From: Phycisphaeraceae bacterium
GTDB lineage: Bacteria; Planctomycetota; Phycisphaerae; Phycisphaerales; UBA1924
NCBI GenBank assembly: GCA_019636695.1
Contig: JAHBXD010000002.1
Location: forward strand, 620,001 to 684,000
DNA: 64,000 nucleotides
Direction: 5' to 3'
The position numbers and the translations under genes are program-made. Position 1 is the stretch's first letter, and each line of letters begins with the position of its first letter. The notes under the pieces were generated by a model that was not told the DNA's origin, did not search any database, and saw nothing but the letters and a program-made list of their open reading frames with translations. Of the stretch, positions 62,575 to 64,000 are shown piece after piece.

Positions 62575-63801
62575 TCACATCTGCCCGCGGACAACCCGCT
62601 TCAGCCACTTCTCGAATGAAGGCGACTTTATTTCAATTGATGGCGTGCTGATGCCGGAGGGGTTCTCGAAATTATCGAGTTCATGATCGTGATATACGAC
62701 GGGACAGTCTTGGCCATCCGACTTGGACAGATCGAGGCAGTAATCTCCGCCGCGGCCGTCCTCACCGATGACGAGCAGGTGCTTCGGCCATGCCATGTCT
62801 TGCTGCTGCTGACGGTCGCGTGTGCAGCGGAGGGCACCATACGTCGGCGTCCGACGGGGGGGGGTGCCAAAGACCTCGCAACCCTCGGCTTGTAGGCAAC
62901 CGCAGGTGCGTAGGAAGTCGGAGTAGAGGCGTGGCAGACGGTGGGCCGTGAGCGCTTCGAGTTCTTCGATCTGATCGCGGGTCGCGGGCGGCCCGACTTC
63001 AACGCGCTGGAGCGCGGCCTTGCCTATGAATGGGAGGAGGAAGGAGTGGGCGACTGCCTTCTCGGCCTCGCGCTGTTCATATTCGACCCTAATGCGGGCT
63101 TTCTCCGTGTCGGTGAGCGGGATGTAGGGGAACGCAGGGAACTGTGGGACTGGCTCCAACACGATGGGTAAACTGAGCGACTCGCGTACTGGATCTCGCG
63201 GATTCTGCGAGAGCTCCAAGCGCTTCCAGAACACTCCGATGGGACTGAGACGCATGATCGCGGCGCGTAAATCGGTGCGCATAAAGATGCATGCGGGAGT
63301 AACGAACCGCACACAACAACATTTTAAGTCCGCTGGAATCAAAGGAGCCCGAAGCACCCACTTGTCAAATCTCACCTGGGTACTGGCATCATCATGATTC
63401 CCACGATTTACTCCACCCAGCGTTCCGTCAAGACAATCAATTGTTCGAACTGGGTTGACGAGCCAGTATGGATCACCTTCATATGTGGCGCCTCTACATT
63501 CGAGGTGTACTGGCAGGAACTGAAACTCACCCGGCACATGCTCTTGAATGGCCTGCCGAACACGATCTGAAACAAAAGAACGATACGATGATGCGAGAAG
63601 CAGGTCTTTCCGATCAACGAGTGTTCGAACTTCTATTACTGGTGGGCGCCATTTCAGGATCGGACGACAGGACAGCCACCGACCCGAATCGGAATCGGTG
63701 GGCAGTACCTTGCGAAGCTCGCTGTCCACGTCCACACTGCGAACCGCCCGCCATGCTGTGTTGGAAGTTGGTCCTAATTCATCAATGTAATACCACTGCA
63801 C
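62575..63801 (-). CDS. Immunity-like protein: Imm11-like N-terminal domain plus SMI1/KNR4 (SUKH) domain
   Basis: A 408-residue protein. The N-terminal 225 or so residues start MQWYYIDEL and resemble Imm11/DUF1629 immunity proteins (a Tyr-rich start, SGRWLSCRPILKWRPP, a domain with VRFDKWVLRAPLIPADLK). Residues from about 270 to 405 form a SUKH domain: IEELEALTAHRLPRLYSDFLRTCG, LLVIGEDGRGGDYCLDLS and CPVVYHDHELDNF. Such proteins protect a cell from its own contact-dependent or secreted toxins. The start is GTG 63801, with GGAG 6 nt upstream. It lies 52 nt after the toxin gene in the same direction. GC content is visibly lower than in the flanking genes. Confidence 0.8.
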   Translation of the reverse strand: MQWYYIDELGPTSNTAWRAVRSVDVDSELRKVLPTDSDSGRWLSCRPILKWRPPVIEVRTLVDRKDLLLASSYRSFVSDRVRQAIQEHVPGEFQFLPVHLECRGATYEGDPYWLVNPVRTIDCLDGTLGGVNRGNHDDASTQVRFDKWVLRAPLIPADLKCCCVRFVTPACIFMRTDLRAAIMRLSPIGVFWKRLELSQNPRDPVRESLSLPIVLEPVPQFPAFPYIPLTDTEKARIRVEYEQREAEKAVAHSFLLPFIGKAALQRVEVGPPATRDQIEELEALTAHRLPRLYSDFLRTCGCLQAEGCEVFGTPPRRTPTYGALRCTRDRQQQQDMAWPKHLLVIGEDGRGGDYCLDLSKSDGQDCPVVYHDHELDNFENPSGISTPSIEIKSPSFEKWLKRVVRGQM

Positions 63802-63836
63802 AGCTTGCTCCGTTGGCCAAATGGGCGATCTTTATC

Positions 63837-63854
63837 ACATAAATGCATTTATGT
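63837..63854. repeat. 18-bp perfect palindrome between toxin and immunity genes
   Basis: ACATAAATGCATTTATGT at 63837-63854 is self-complementary over its whole length. It ends at the first base of the toxin stop codon (TAA, 63854-63856 on the minus strand) and lies 35 nt before the immunity start codon. Confidence 0.75.
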
Positions 63855-64000
63855 TATTCGTCAATGTACTTATGCCATTCTTTGTAATTTTTTCGATGTT
63901 CGCTCGCGGTTACAAAGGCGAGATTGCTGCGCTGATTCGTGCCGCCATGCATCAGCGGTCGTATATGATGGATCTGCATCTTTTGGCCATCAGATCCTAT
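63854..64000 (-). CDS. HNH-type toxin, C-terminal fragment (truncated by window edge)
   Basis: The last 48 codons of a leftward gene that begins beyond 64000. They encode MQIHHIRPLMHGGTNQRSN, then LAFVTASEHRKNYKEWHKYIDE in two parts, that is the HH...N...H core of an HNH/endonuclease VII-like nuclease ('HHI.p...GG.n...NL..l....H...h..w'). Such a domain at a protein's C-terminus, next to a SUKH/Imm11 gene, is the usual design of polymorphic toxins. The delivery domains are out of view. AT-rich composition indicates recent acquisition. Confidence 0.75.
   Translation of the reverse strand: MGSDGQKMQIHHIRPLMHGGTNQRSNLAFVTASEHRKNYKEWHKYIDE

Overview
The window is GC-rich bacterial chromosome, most likely from a member of the Planctomycetota in or near the class Phycisphaerae. 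Four things suggest this: pseudopilins whose N-terminal FTLIEL/FSLIEL segment runs straight into an LLPSIAGAR or VLPALGGAR stretch, a PEP-CTERM-like sorting tail, fused TPR/sulfotransferase and TPR/phosphodiesterase proteins, and lipid A synthesis (lpxA) in a Gram-negative-type cell. The assignment is inferred from gene content; no 16S rRNA gene is present. No tRNA, rRNA, CRISPR array, prophage or insertion sequence was recognised.

Layout. 1-4.9 kb: the end of an anti-sigma-like protein, a CPBP membrane protease, the rplM-rpsI ribosomal operon and a membrane protein. 4.1-7.2 kb: a leftward pseudopilin operon and a lipoprotein. 7.3-13.1 kb: a dicarboxylate/amino-acid symporter with a large insert, a membrane protein, a GNAT acetyltransferase, a MEMO-family protein and ruvX. 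13.1-23.3 kb: a second pseudopilin, dxr, RNase E/G, PTS enzyme I, an FMN reductase, a TerB-like protein and PolX. 23.5-31 kb: a secreted beta-rich protein, a TPR-sulfotransferase, the overlapping lpxA-MBL-methyltransferase-rsfS operon, lipB, a 49-residue rpmH and rnc. 31-36 kb: two tandem subtilisin-like proteases and an M14 peptidase lipoprotein. 36-46.6 kb: an EF-G paralogue, an O-antigen-ligase/glycosyltransferase pair, a large coiled-coil membrane protein, M20 and M24 peptidases and a bacterial deoxyhypusine-synthase homologue. 47-50.8 kb: a compact sigma factor / membrane protein / secretin-like module, a DUF2314 protein and a PEP-CTERM protein. 50.9-59.3 kb: mostly exported or sulfate/phosphate-ester-related proteins (AP superfamily, sulfotransferase, FKBP, GH5, esterase). 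59.4-62.3 kb: ftsK with a very acidic tail. 62.4-64 kb: lower-GC accessory DNA with the C-terminus of an HNH-type toxin followed by an immunity-like gene.

Two themes stand out. First, at least ten transcription units begin with a -10-like hexamer (TAxxxT or close) only 5-7 nt before the start codon and with no Shine-Dalgarno sequence, which implies leaderless mRNAs; the other genes have ordinary AGGAG leaders. Second, the right edge appears to be a polymorphic toxin/immunity locus, with an 18-bp perfect palindrome between toxin stop and immunity start. Housekeeping genes (translation, RNA decay, lipid A, isoprenoid, lipoate, DNA segregation) alternate with envelope and secreted proteins and are split into many short, often divergent or convergent units.
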